This document shows positions 24,989-33,345 of a stretch of DNA of 64,000 nt, piece by piece. The notes beneath the pieces are model-generated. The model was given only the letters and a program-made list of their open reading frames with translations, was not told the DNA's origin and made no database searches. Source of the DNA: Gluconobacter morbifer G707. Lineage in GTDB: Bacteria; Pseudomonadota; Alphaproteobacteria; Acetobacterales; Acetobacteraceae. The stretch's first letter is position 1, and each line of letters opens with the position of its first letter. A program made the position numbers and the translations under genes. The stretch spans positions 186,001 to 250,000 of the forward strand of contig NZ_AGQV01000010.1 in NCBI RefSeq assembly GCF_000234355.1. Direction: 5' to 3'.

Positions 24989-25743
24989 AACTTCGCGTCA
25001 TCCCCTGTCTGGACGTCAAGGATGGCCGGGTGGTCAAGGGCGTGAACTTCGTCTCCCTGCGTGATGCCGGCGACCCAGTGGAGCAGGCAAAACTCTATGA
25101 CGCCGGCGGGGCGGATGAACTGACATTCCTCGACATCACGGCCAGTGTCGAAAACCGGGACACCATCCTTGATGTCGTCAGGCGCACCGCCGAAGCCATC
25201 TGTCTGCCCCTGACGGTTGGAGGAGGCGTAAGGACATGCGAGGACATGCGCCGCCTTCTTCTCTCTGGAGCCGACAAATGCGCTGTCAACTCGGCCGCGA
25301 TCCGTAACCCGGAGCTGATCCGGGAAGCATCGGAACGTTTCGGCAGCCAGTGCGTAGTCGTGGCAATCGATGCCCGCTCCAATGGCCGGGGTGGATGGGA
25401 AGTCTATGCCAAGGGGGGGCGTGAACCCACCGGGCTGGATGTGATCCTGTGGGCGCAGAAAATGCAGGACTTGGGAGCAGGAGAAATCCTGCTGACCAGC
25501 ATGGACCGTGACGGAACACGTTCCGGTTTCGATCTTGACCTGCTCAAGGCTGTCTGTGATGCCGTCACGGTGCCGGTCGTTGCCTCAGGAGGTGTAGGCG
25601 AACTGACCCATTTCGTGGAAGGCGCACAGATTGGCGCCAGTGGGCTTCTGGCCGCCAGTGTGTTTCACTTCGGTCAGTTCCGTATTGATGAAGTCAAGAA
25701 TGCCCTTGCGGCAGCTGGACTTCCGGTCAGGCTTGGAGAATAG
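24982..25743 (+). CDS. hisF: Imidazole glycerol phosphate synthase, cyclase subunit
   Basis: 253-residue TIM barrel. Catalytic Asp in [15 protein letters not shown], phosphate loops [13 protein letters not shown] and [12 protein letters not shown], the AIDARSNG strand, and the second Asp in [17 protein letters not shown]. Its start overlaps the hisA stop by 7 bases. Partner of HisH: converts PRFAR plus ammonia into IGP and AICAR. Confidence 0.97.
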   Translation: MLKLRVIPCLDVKDGRVVKGVNFVSLRDAGDPVEQAKLYDAGGADELTFLDITASVENRDTILDVVRRTAEAICLPLTVGGGVRTCEDMRRLLLSGADKCAVNSAAIRNPELIREASERFGSQCVVVAIDARSNGRGGWEVYAKGGREPTGLDVILWAQKMQDLGAGEILLTSMDRDGTRSGFDLDLLKAVCDAVTVPVVASGGVGELTHFVEGAQIGASGLLAASVFHFGQFRIDEVKNALAAAGLPVRLGE

Positions 25744-25748
25744 ACAAG

Positions 25749-26123
25749 GTGGGAAAACCCGCAAAACAGGTTGAGAAAAAACTCGATCCTACGAAAGATT
25801 CCATTCTTCAGCGTCTGTATGACACCGTGCAGTCACGTCGTGGTACAGATCCGTCCCTCAGCCATTCTGCGCGCCTGATGGCCCGTGGCAGGAACAAAAT
25901 TGCCCAGAAATTCGGAGAGGAAGCCGTCGAGTGCCTGATCGAGGCCGTCAATGGCAACCGCAAGGAACTGGTCGGAGAAAGCGCGGACGTGCTGTACCAC
26001 CTCATCGTCATGTGGGTGGATGCCGGCGTTTCTCCTGAAGAGGTCTGGGCTGAACTGAAGCGGCGCGAAGGTACCAGCGGCATTGCCGAAAAAGCCTCCC
26101 GCCCCAAGGAAAAACTGGACTGA
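25749..26123 (+). CDS. hisE: Phosphoribosyl-ATP pyrophosphatase
   Basis: 124-residue all-alpha MazG-like enzyme for the second step of histidine synthesis. [13 protein letters not shown] carries the metal-binding acidic residues, and [13 protein letters not shown] the second helix. A short basic N-terminal extension (KPAKQVEKK) precedes the core. It begins 5 bases after hisF. HisI is not fused and not in this window. Confidence 0.95.
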   Translation: MGKPAKQVEKKLDPTKDSILQRLYDTVQSRRGTDPSLSHSARLMARGRNKIAQKFGEEAVECLIEAVNGNRKELVGESADVLYHLIVMWVDAGVSPEEVWAELKRREGTSGIAEKASRPKEKLD

Positions 26124-26136
26124 GGAACTTCCTGCG

Positions 26137-26502
26137 ATGAGCTACGACCCCGATAATGTCTTTGCGCGGATTCTTCGCAAGGAAATCCCGGCACGCACAG
26201 TTTACGAAGACGATTTCGCTCTCGCCTTTCAGGACATCGCTCCCAAGGCGCCGGTCCATATTCTGGTGATTCCCAAGGGACCGTATGTTTCCATTGCGGA
26301 CTTTGGAGCAAAAGCTTCGCCTGAAGAACTTACCGGCTTCTGGCGCGCTGTCTCGAAAGTCGCCGAGGAACAGGGTCTGACAGAAGAAGGTTTCCGCCTC
26401 ATCAGCAATTCCGGCATCAATGCCGGGCAGGAAGTCCCCCATTTTCATGTCCATCTGTTTGGTGGTGCGGTTCTAGGGCCCCTTCTCGCAAAAGAATTCT
26501 GA
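26137..26502 (+). CDS. HIT family protein
   Basis: 121-residue histidine-triad nucleotide-binding protein. FARILRKEIPA starts the domain, VHILVIPKGPY is the core strand, and HFHVHLFGG is the H-x-H-x-H triad. Enzymes of this type hydrolyse adenosine phosphoramidates or similar nucleotides. It closes the his operon, 13 bases after hisE, as in many alphaproteobacteria. The ATG at 26137 is chosen with GAGGAA upstream; an in-frame start at 26083 lies inside hisE. Confidence 0.93.
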   Translation: MSYDPDNVFARILRKEIPARTVYEDDFALAFQDIAPKAPVHILVIPKGPYVSIADFGAKASPEELTGFWRAVSKVAEEQGLTEEGFRLISNSGINAGQEVPHFHVHLFGGAVLGPLLAKEF

Positions 26503-26519
26503 TAAATAGGACTTGCCAC

Positions 26520-26557
26520 GACCAGAGCGCTCCGCTACTAACCGCGTCGCTCTGGTC
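26520..26557 (+). terminator. Inverted repeat before tRNA-Glu
   Basis: GACCAGAGCG at 26520-26529 and CGCTCTGGTC at 26548-26557 form a 10-base perfect stem with an 18-base loop. The right arm runs three bases into the tRNA-Glu gene. It could end the his operon or be part of the tRNA 5' leader; no T run follows. Confidence 0.45.
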
Positions 26558-26630
26558 CCATTCGTCTAGAGGCCTAGGACACCGCCCTCTCACGGCGGCA
26601 ACAGGGGTTCGAATCCCCTATGGGACGCCA
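26555..26630 (+). tRNA. tRNA-Glu (CTC)
   Basis: Acceptor GTCCCAT pairs with ATGGGAC, the discriminator is G and the CCA end is encoded. The anticodon arm is CCGCC CTCTCAC GGCGG, anticodon CTC (Glu, GAG codons). The T arm GGGGTTCGAATCCCC is perfect. The tRNA 3' end faces the integrase gene and is the likely attachment site of the island that follows. Confidence 0.96.
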
Positions 26631-26682
26631 AATCCGCAAAATACCCGCAGAAAACCGCCATTTCTTCCCACTGTTTTACAGT

Positions 26683-27648
26683 TTACGGGATGCGTTTTAC
26701 AGCGGCCATTCTCGCCATGGCCTCCCGCGCCAGCTTCTCCTGATCAACTGCCCGGGTATATCTCTGTACCTCGGCAAGCGTCGCGTGACCGGTTATGGCG
26801 GCGATCTGATGGGCCGAACATCCAGCCTCTGCCAGCCGCCGAGCGGCCGCCTTGCGAAGGCCATGTGGGCTTAACCCGTCCGGCAATCCGGCTTCGGACC
26901 GCCAGGCCTTGAACCGCATGTAGAATCCATTGGCCGTAAAGGCCGCCCCGTTCTGGCGCGCCAGGAATGTCGGCTGCCCCATATGCTGGGACAGCTCTGC
27001 CTGCAGGGCCGCATGGATGGGGATAAGCAACGCGGCGCCTGTCTTCTGCTGTGTCACTTCGATGAGATCCCCGCGGATATGGCGCGGGCCCATGCGGACT
27101 ACGTCGCTCCGGCGCTGGCCGGTATAGAGCAGAAGGGCCAAGGCCAGACGCGGAACGGAGCCAGAAGGCCACCGCTCTTCAAACTGCCGGATATGGTCGT
27201 CGCTCCACGATTCGGCACCCTCCTGCTTTTCCTTCAGGCGCTTGAGCGCCATGGCCGGATTGTCTGTGCGCCATCCATCGTCAACGGCATGTTCAAAAAG
27301 CATGCGGAAGAGCTTGATCCGGTGATTGGCCGCAGCCGGTCGGTCTGCAAACTCTTCCACGAAACGTCGCAGGTGAACCGTCTGGAACTGGTCCACGTAG
27401 TCGTCTGCATAAGGGGCCTTCTGGATCGAAAGCAGCAGCCGTCTGTAGTTCGCCTGGGTACTCGGTCCCAGCGCCTTGAAGCGGCCTGACCGCATCCATG
27501 CATCAATCAGATGCGCCAGTGTCTTCGGAACAGGAGCAGCCTGGCGCGTTGCAGTCTGCGCCAGCGCTTCCTGATAGGCCGGGAAGAACTCTGGCGTTTC
27601 TGGATCCGGTAACGCTCCTGACCTGAGGGGTGGAACAAAAGGCGACAT
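26683..27648 (-). CDS. Tyrosine recombinase (phage-type integrase)
   Basis: 321-residue site-specific recombinase. An N-terminal SAM-like DNA-binding domain (about residues 40-140) is followed by the catalytic domain with Arg in YTGQRRSDVV, His-x-x-Arg in LSPHGLRKAAA, His in ITGHATLAEV and the nucleophile Tyr in VQRYTRAVD. It lies 52 bases from the tRNA-Glu 3' end, reading towards it, the usual arrangement for elements inserted into tRNA genes. No excisionase or phage structural genes follow, so the element is probably a remnant. All catalytic residues are kept. Confidence 0.93.
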   Translation of the reverse strand: MSPFVPPLRSGALPDPETPEFFPAYQEALAQTATRQAAPVPKTLAHLIDAWMRSGRFKALGPSTQANYRRLLLSIQKAPYADDYVDQFQTVHLRRFVEEFADRPAAANHRIKLFRMLFEHAVDDGWRTDNPAMALKRLKEKQEGAESWSDDHIRQFEERWPSGSVPRLALALLLYTGQRRSDVVRMGPRHIRGDLIEVTQQKTGAALLIPIHAALQAELSQHMGQPTFLARQNGAAFTANGFYMRFKAWRSEAGLPDGLSPHGLRKAAARRLAEAGCSAHQIAAITGHATLAEVQRYTRAVDQEKLAREAMARMAAVKRIP

Positions 27649-27945
27649 GGCGCTGACTGCGCTTGCAAATCATAGAAGCGCATGGGCGCTCTGGCATCAT
27701 CTGTCGACACCCAAATCTGGATTCCTAAATGTAGAAGACTTTGAAAGCATCCGTACGCAAAACGCTGCCTTTCTGTCCGGGGTGAGTGTCGGGTAGAGGG
27801 ACTGGTCCTGTGCCTGAGGCTTTGCGGCTGTGTGATTAGATCATCCTCGCCCGTCACGATCAGCCAGGCCATCGGCGGCATGCAAGCGTACCTGACGAAA
27901 GCGGGTGTGGTCAGTGTGTCCGACGTACAGACCCTGGGCGGCCGA
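27649..27945. other. Upstream region of the integrase, no gene seen
   Basis: About 300 bases. Short open frames exist, but none resembles a protein. It probably contains the integrase promoter and its control sites. No repeat of the tRNA-Glu 3' end was found here. Confidence 0.4.
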
Positions 27946-28215
27946 TTAGGCCGCCCAGTTGTCGCAATGCGCAAGGGCTTCACAGATCTCCTCCCATTTT
28001 AGCAGAAGACGGTCGAATGTCCGGGTCGAGGGGATGCTTTTGCGCGTGACAGGGATGTCCGAGAGCGGTAGACAGGATTGGTCACGCAACTCGACCTGTA
28101 CCCGGTTTCCCACAACGACCAGCATCTTCCGGGTCGTCTTTGCTTCGAGTGCCACGAAATAGCCCTCTGCATCCTCGTGACTCTCGTCATCGGAGCGTAT
28201 GCTATGCCACAGCAT
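27946..28215 (-). CDS. Hypothetical protein of the island
   Basis: 89 residues from the internal Met in MLWHSIRSDDE. The sequence is protein-like (GYFVALEAKTTRKMLVVVG, later TFDRLLLKWEEICEAL) with alternating strand- and helix-type segments, but no family is recognised and the ribosome site is weak. It would be divergent from the exported-protein gene with only 28 bases between starts. Kept as tentative because the stretch from the integrase to 28243 otherwise holds no gene. Confidence 0.35.
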   Translation of the reverse strand: MLWHSIRSDDESHEDAEGYFVALEAKTTRKMLVVVGNRVQVELRDQSCLPLSDIPVTRKSIPSTRTFDRLLLKWEEICEALAHCDNWAA

Positions 28216-28243
28216 GGCTTCGATCCCAGAGGAGACCCTGAAA

Positions 28244-30157
28244 ATGAAACTGTCTTCCCGCCTCAAAATGGCGCTTCTGGCAACTGTCTGCGTCTTTGGC
28301 GGGGCAGTTCATGCACGTCCTCCCTCCACGATGCTCAATGATGGGTTCTTCAGCACAGGGCCGTGGGTTTCCAAGCAGGAACTGGCGCTGGGGATCAACT
28401 CGCCTGGCGGCGTGGCGGGATTGGATCCGAGTGGGAACCTTACGGCCAACGTGAATGGCGTGCCTCTTTCTGAGGCCGTCAAAAACTGCCAGATTGAATC
28501 CCCGACCACTTTCTACGGCGCGGTGAACTCGTCGTCCGAGATGGGCATGGCTTCCAATACTGCCAATCTTCGGGCGTCTGGCAATGTGATGCCCTACTTC
28601 AATGAAGCCGGAATGGGGGCGTCAATTTATGGTGGCGCGGGGGATGTGAATGACGTTGCGGGCATCATCGGCATGTCAGCATTTCAGAACGTCATCCAGA
28701 CAACCGGCCCCTTGGGTGTAATCGAACTTTCCCTTGGTCAGTACCTCACGCCCAAGATCAATTCCGCTTACTGGCAGAGCCTTAAAGACCGGAACGGCAA
28801 AGTCATTAACGACGTGCAGATGATTGCGCAGACAAGTTTCAAGCCCACAGTTGCAACGCTGAACTTCGTGCGTGATTTTGATACCGGCGCCGACACGACC
28901 AACGTTCAGTATTATACCGACAACGATCTGAACAACTTCAAGCTGGCCAATTCGGACATCAAGAAGAATATCCCGTCAGTTCAGCAAGTCTGGCCTTTCA
29001 TCGTCCCCGGGCCGGATCATCTGCTGTCAACAGATGCATATTGGAAAAATGTTCGTACAGCATTAACCAGTGTTGCAGGTGGCGTGGGGATTGACATTCC
29101 GGCTGGCAATTACATTCTGAACGGCCCAACAAGCATGGCCCCAATTATCGATGAAATCAAATGGGCCAATGCAAATGGTGTGAAAAGCCTTGTCCTGCTT
29201 TCTCCGTACTCTATTTCTGCTTCTCCTGCGGGATACGGAAGAGAAGTCGTTCCACAATGGCGTCATGATGAGGATTTCCTCAATCACGTCCGTATGTTTA
29301 TCGGGTGGTTGCGGTCTGCTGACGCCCTTCCGTCTTCGTGGTCCGTTGTGAGCTACAGTCCGGTTCAGTATTGGGACGGCAGAAATATGCACGGTACGCC
29401 ATGCAATGGTTGCACTCGCGTCACATCAAACCTGATGGGATCTGACGATGACAGTGCAAATCAGACTGTGGCTTATGTCGCAAGATGGGTCGCTGAAAAC
29501 GCACCGACCTCTACCTACACAACAATGCCTGCCATGGGGCAGACAGATCAGGTTTGTACCTCAACGGTATTATCTGGGTATAAATCAAGTAAGCCAGTTA
29601 TTGGCACTAATCAGCTTGGACTTGGTTCACTTGCCTATCAGGATTACAATAAGGCAATCCTATATTATCCTTCAATTTTCGGAGGAGACCTTCGAGGTAA
29701 TTTTAACTTTGCAGGAACAAATGGCAATGTTTTTGGAGCGAACGAATCTACCCCTGTATGGGAACAATACAATACTGACAGCCACACATTAACCTATTCG
29801 GGTGGGAAGGTTACATTTAACCTATCTGACGTGTTTATGAATGCTTCTCTATGGATGAAAAATAACATTTCCTTCCAAGGAAATGGAAACTCCGGGACTA
29901 ATGGTATCCAATTTCAGTCAGCGGGTGGAACAAAATCCAGTTGGATCAATGGTGACGGCAATGGCGGAATTGCTCTCGATAGTGTCGCAGCGATCAAAGC
30001 AAACAAGACCTTTCAGATTTCTGGAAAAACCACAGCACAAATCAAAGCAATCACGTCTCCTGCGGATGGTGAGATCGTGAACAATAGCGATACTCACCAG
30101 CTTGTCATTTATGAAAACGGAGCATGGTATCCGGTAAAGCTTGGTTCAGCGCTCTAA
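28244..30157 (+). CDS. Large exported protein of unknown function
   Basis: 637 residues from the ATG at 28244, which has AGAGGAG about 10 bases upstream. A clear signal peptide (KMALLATVCVFGGAVHA) directs export. The middle region (VGIDIPAGNYILNG, IKWANANGVKSLVLLSPYS, FLNHVRMFIGWLRSA) alternates strands and helices and could be a TIM-barrel-like glycosidase or esterase fold. The C terminus (ITSPADGEIVNNSDTHQLVI and a final NGAWYPVKLG) resembles the ends of phage tail or tail-fibre proteins. Base composition becomes AT-richer after about 29,550. Its place in the integrase island suggests acquisition by transfer. No function can be assigned. Confidence 0.75.
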   Translation: MKLSSRLKMALLATVCVFGGAVHARPPSTMLNDGFFSTGPWVSKQELALGINSPGGVAGLDPSGNLTANVNGVPLSEAVKNCQIESPTTFYGAVNSSSEMGMASNTANLRASGNVMPYFNEAGMGASIYGGAGDVNDVAGIIGMSAFQNVIQTTGPLGVIELSLGQYLTPKINSAYWQSLKDRNGKVINDVQMIAQTSFKPTVATLNFVRDFDTGADTTNVQYYTDNDLNNFKLANSDIKKNIPSVQQVWPFIVPGPDHLLSTDAYWKNVRTALTSVAGGVGIDIPAGNYILNGPTSMAPIIDEIKWANANGVKSLVLLSPYSISASPAGYGREVVPQWRHDEDFLNHVRMFIGWLRSADALPSSWSVVSYSPVQYWDGRNMHGTPCNGCTRVTSNLMGSDDDSANQTVAYVARWVAENAPTSTYTTMPAMGQTDQVCTSTVLSGYKSSKPVIGTNQLGLGSLAYQDYNKAILYYPSIFGGDLRGNFNFAGTNGNVFGANESTPVWEQYNTDSHTLTYSGGKVTFNLSDVFMNASLWMKNNISFQGNGNSGTNGIQFQSAGGTKSSWINGDGNGGIALDSVAAIKANKTFQISGKTTAQIKAITSPADGEIVNNSDTHQLVIYENGAWYPVKLGSAL

Positions 30158-30172
30158 TAAGCGCCTCTCCTG

Positions 30173-30201
30173 CCTGCCGGAATAGCGCGATTTCTGGCGG
30201 G
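30173..30201 (+). terminator. Hairpin after the exported protein gene
   Basis: CCTGCCGGAA (30173-30182) and TTCTGGCGGG (30192-30201) pair over 10 positions if G-U pairs are allowed, with a 9-base loop, 16 bases after the stop. Confidence 0.5.
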
Positions 30202-30213
30202 TCTGTACGAACT

Positions 30214-30230
30214 ATCCGAAATTTTCGGAT
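30214..30230. repeat. Perfect short palindrome ATCCGAAA-T-TTTCGGAT
   Basis: Two 8-base arms around a single T, between the exported protein gene and the IS remnant. It may be a terminator tip, a protein site or a relic of the element end; no second copy was noticed. Confidence 0.5.
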
Positions 30231-30339
30231 GGTTGCAATGCGGGTGGGCCTACCGTTTCCCACGTTGCGCTCCTGCCCCTGAATAGAGCAGTGCTACGGC
30301 AGGTAGATTATCACCGTGTTACCGCATCCAAGCCGAGCG

Positions 30340-31078
30340 TAGCGGACTGGTGCAAATTTTCCCACTGGCACATGGGGTTCCGCGTGTGGACGACCGTCGT
30401 ATTCTGAGCGGGATTGTTTGCGTGATCCGCAACGGCCTTCAGTGGAAAGACGCCCCGAAAGCGTATGGTCCGCACAAGACCTTATACAACCGCTTTATCC
30501 GGTGGAGCCGCCTGGGTGTCTTTGACCGGATCTTCGTCGCCCTGACAGAGCAGGCTGGCCGTTCGAAGCGCCTGATGATCGATGCAACACATCTCAAAGC
30601 GCACCGGACATCGGCGTCCCTACTCAAAAAAGGGCTTTTCCCCACCATATCGGACGGACAAAAGGCGGCCTGAACTCAAAGCTTCACGCCATGTGTGATG
30701 CCCAGGGCCGTCCGGTCCGTCTGCATCTGACAGCAGGTCAGTGACTTCAAAGGCGCAGACGTGTTGCTTGTAGATCTTCCCGACGAGATAGAAGAAGTCA
30801 TCGCGGACAGAGGCTATGACAGCAACCGGATCAGGTCATCGCTTGCAGAACGCAATATTACTGCCTGTATTCCCCCGAAAAAGAACCGGAAATCAAAGCC
30901 GCCTTACGACTGGCATCTGTATAAAAAGCGCCACCTGATCGAAAACATGTTTGCAAAGCTTAAAGACTGGCGGCGTATTGCCACCAGATACGACCACTGC
31001 GCTCACACATTCATGTCCGCAATCCACATCGCAGCAAGCTTCATCTTCTACCTCAAGGAATGAGTCCTGAGCCTAGGG
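30340..31078 (+). mobile_element. Decayed IS5-family insertion sequence
   Basis: Carries the interrupted transposase described separately. The 3' end after the transposase stop has GAGTCCTGAGCCTAGG, which looks like an IS terminal repeat, but the matching left end is not found upstream, and the N-terminal part of the transposase is shortened. The left boundary is approximate. Confidence 0.75.
30350..31063 (+). pseudogene. IS5-family transposase, broken
   Basis: DDE transposase. The first frame (to 30673) has VDDRRILSGIVCVIRNGLQW, YNRFIRWSRLG and the first catalytic Asp in LMIDATHLKAHR. At a run of six A (30626-30631) a -1 shift gives GRTKGGLNSKLH, as in IS5/IS427-group elements that use programmed frameshifting. 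That frame then ends at TGA 30742-30744 just after TAGQ; a small deletion has thrown the rest out of phase. The C-terminal part (VIADRGYDSNRIR with the second Asp, then KRHLIENMFAKLKDWRR with the Glu) is open from about 30743 to 31063. The first ~15 residues before PLAHGVP are also missing compared with relatives. Not functional. Confidence 0.88.
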
Positions 31079-31147
31079 TATTGAGTAGGAATACGATTTT
31101 TAGGGTCGGTTAGACCTTAAATGACGGAACGGACAGCATAGCTGTTT

Positions 31148-31440
31148 GTGATCAGCATGATGCAGTCTATCTTTTCTAATGCCTCATGGTCTGTCTGGAA
31201 GACTTTGATTGAGGAAGACCGTCCGAAGGGCAAGACCCCACCGAAGAACCTTCGACGGACGATATTCGCAATTTTCTGGCGCTATCAGAACGGTGCAAAA
31301 TGGCGGAGTATTCCCATCAAATCGGGTCCATGACGGCGGACCGTCGCGACCAGATACGACAAAACCATCACCTCATTTCTCGCCGCCTCCTACATCGAGC
31401 AGCCACCAACAGGATCAAACACGGGGCCTGTCAGCATCTG
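31148..31440 (+). pseudogene. Second transposase remnant with internal deletion
   Basis: The start (SWSVWKTLIEEDRPKGKTPP, then AIFWRYQNGAKWRSIP) is the N terminus of an IS5-type transposase common in acetic acid bacteria. It is followed within a few bases by the C-terminal signature TRYDKTITSFLAASYI and, in another frame, AATNRIKHG. The whole catalytic middle is deleted and the remainder is frameshifted. Confidence 0.75.
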
Positions 31441-31974
31441 ATATCGTCTGCTGTAACAGCGATGAGAATGATGGAAAGGAAGGACACGGCTGTCTTTTCA
31501 TACCCGGTAATGACACCATGCCATTTCCTGATGCAGTCTGCCGTCCTATAAAGTAATTACGAAGTAATTCTTGGTCTTCTTCTCAGATCTTCCATTTCTG
31601 GTCTATGAAAGTACCTGTACCATACCATCCCCATAAAGATCTTGGCGCGTTATTTCTGTGCATATTAGGCACAAGTATTATAATTCCAGTTTCCTACTAC
31701 CGAATTTATTGTACCAATGACGCAAGCCCATCAATCTTGTCTTCCAATACCACAATTATGTGCGTGGACCCCATCAGGGAGATCCGATTTTTCGGCAGCA
31801 ATATTTAGGCGCTCCGTATCATTCTGCAATTTGTTCCTTAAGCCTTAATTCTCTAATCAATATCGTCGCCGTCTCTTTCTTAATCTCATGCTGTGCACTC
31901 CTTCTTTATCAACAGAGTGAGGAGCAAAGAGATATCTGTCTCCAACGCCAAGATAAGCCTGCTGCGCCAAGGTA
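31441..31974. other. AT-rich non-coding stretch
   Basis: About 530 bases between the IS remnant and the terminator of the cytochrome operon. Short open frames are present, but none has a ribosome site or a domain. Base composition is richer in A and T than the flanking chromosome, as expected for island debris. Confidence 0.5.
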
Positions 31975-32008
31975 AAAAGGAACTGCCCGACAGAAAGCAG
32001 TTCCTTTT
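31975..32008 (-). terminator. Strong intrinsic terminator of the GMC dehydrogenase operon
   Basis: Perfect 12-base stem AAAAGGAACTGC (31975-31986) and GCAGTTCCTTTT (31997-32008), 10-base loop. Read on the minus strand it comes 8 bases after the cytochrome gene stop and ends in TTTT, a standard rho-independent terminator. It also marks the right side of the degraded island. Confidence 0.9.
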
Positions 32009-32016
32009 CAGAGAAG

Positions 32017-33345
32017 TCAGTTAAGAGGAAGGTTCTTGCTCTGAAGCACCGGGGCCGGGGCAGATTTTTCCAGCGCCTTGACCGTTTCTGCCGTCACGGC
32101 AGCAGCATTATTCCCCCATGATTTGCGGATGAATGTCACGACATCGGCAATCTGCTGATTGCTGAGCATCTGCCTGTAGGCGGGCATGGCAAATGCTGAT
32201 GGCGCTTTGGTCATTCCGGGCAGGATGGCGCCACTCTGAACGACGTGTACAAGAGAAGCCGGATCATCGCTCATGACCACCGGATTTCCTGCCAGTGGCG
32301 GAAATGCCGGCGCATAACCATGCCCATCAGTGCGATGGCACGCCGCGCAATGATCGACATAGACCTTGGCACCCTGGGCAGAAGCATCCCCAGCCTGTAA
32401 GGCCTTGGCAGCGGACGGGTCATATTGCCATTTCGCTACGGACAGGTCATGAGGCTGAAGGGAGAGAAGATACTGCGCAATTGCATGCAGATCTGCGTCC
32501 GTAAGATGCTGTGTTCCATGGAAGATGGCATCTGTCATGCCGCCGAATGCTTCCCCATGGCGGTTACGCCCCTTGGACAGGAATTCGACAATGTCGTCCT
32601 CTGACCAGCCTGCCAGACCTCTTCTCTGATCCTGTCGAAGGCTTGTCGGTATGAAGCCATCAATCGCTGCCCCTCCAGAGAGAAAGAGCGTCCCGCTTCC
32701 GTTCGAAAGAGCTTTTTCCTGAAGAGCCATACCGCGCGGAGAATGACAGGCTCCACAATGACCCGGCCCCTCCACCAGATAGGCGCCACGAGCAATATCT
32801 TCGCTTGGGAACGAACGGTTGACGTCTTTCCACGCAGACGTGACGGATGGTGAAAATACCGCACGCCATAGGGTCATGGGCATCCGGATCGACAATGGCC
32901 ACGGAATGCCATTGGCCGGAACAGCCTGCGCAACAGGTTTCACGCTTTTCATGAAATAAACATACAGCGCATGGATATCGCCGTTACTCATGCGTGCATA
33001 GGAAGGAAACGGCATGGCCGGATAGAGGCTGGCGCCATCGCGGCGGACACCCTCGCGAACGGCCCTTGAAAATTCTTCTTCGGAATACGCGCCTATTCCA
33101 TGCACGGGATCAGGAGTGATATTAGAAGAATAGATGGTTCCAACAGGTAGCTTGAATTCCATGCCTCCCGAGAATTCCTGCCGGCCGTTAACGGTGTGAC
33201 AGGCACTGCAATCAGAGGCTTCAGCAACATATTTACCCTGCTGGATCAGGGCGTCCGTGTCCTGTGCCTCAAGATCGGAAGCATATCCGCCAAAAAGTGC
33301 CAATGCCCCTAGAAACGCCATACGTGAAAATGTTCTGTACATCAT
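32017..33345 (-). CDS. Triheme cytochrome c subunit of FAD dehydrogenase complex
   Basis: 442 residues with a signal peptide (FLGALALFGGYASDLEAQ) and three c-type heme motifs: CSACH (Cys46-His50), CGACH near residue 195 and CAACH near 330. It carries electrons from the FAD subunit to ubiquinone on the periplasmic face, as in gluconate, 2-ketogluconate, sorbitol and alcohol dehydrogenase complexes of Gluconobacter. Unlike the second cytochrome in this window it has no C-terminal membrane helix. Its ATG overlaps the stop of the large subunit (ATGA). Third gene of a three-gene operon ending at a strong terminator. Confidence 0.93.
   Translation of the reverse strand: MMYRTFSRMAFLGALALFGGYASDLEAQDTDALIQQGKYVAEASDCSACHTVNGRQEFSGGMEFKLPVGTIYSSNITPDPVHGIGAYSEEEFSRAVREGVRRDGASLYPAMPFPSYARMSNGDIHALYVYFMKSVKPVAQAVPANGIPWPLSIRMPMTLWRAVFSPSVTSAWKDVNRSFPSEDIARGAYLVEGPGHCGACHSPRGMALQEKALSNGSGTLFLSGGAAIDGFIPTSLRQDQRRGLAGWSEDDIVEFLSKGRNRHGEAFGGMTDAIFHGTQHLTDADLHAIAQYLLSLQPHDLSVAKWQYDPSAAKALQAGDASAQGAKVYVDHCAACHRTDGHGYAPAFPPLAGNPVVMSDDPASLVHVVQSGAILPGMTKAPSAFAMPAYRQMLSNQQIADVVTFIRKSWGNNAAAVTAETVKALEKSAPAPVLQSKNLPLN

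Noticed and set aside
29751-29765. Sequence similar to the tRNA-Glu 3' end (cccctgtatgggaac) as a possible right attachment site
   Set aside because: It lies inside the exported protein gene, is short and has mismatches; likely chance.
31605-31808. 67-codon open frame with a hydrophobic stretch after the IS remnants
   Set aside because: AT-rich debris region, no ribosome site and no recognisable family.
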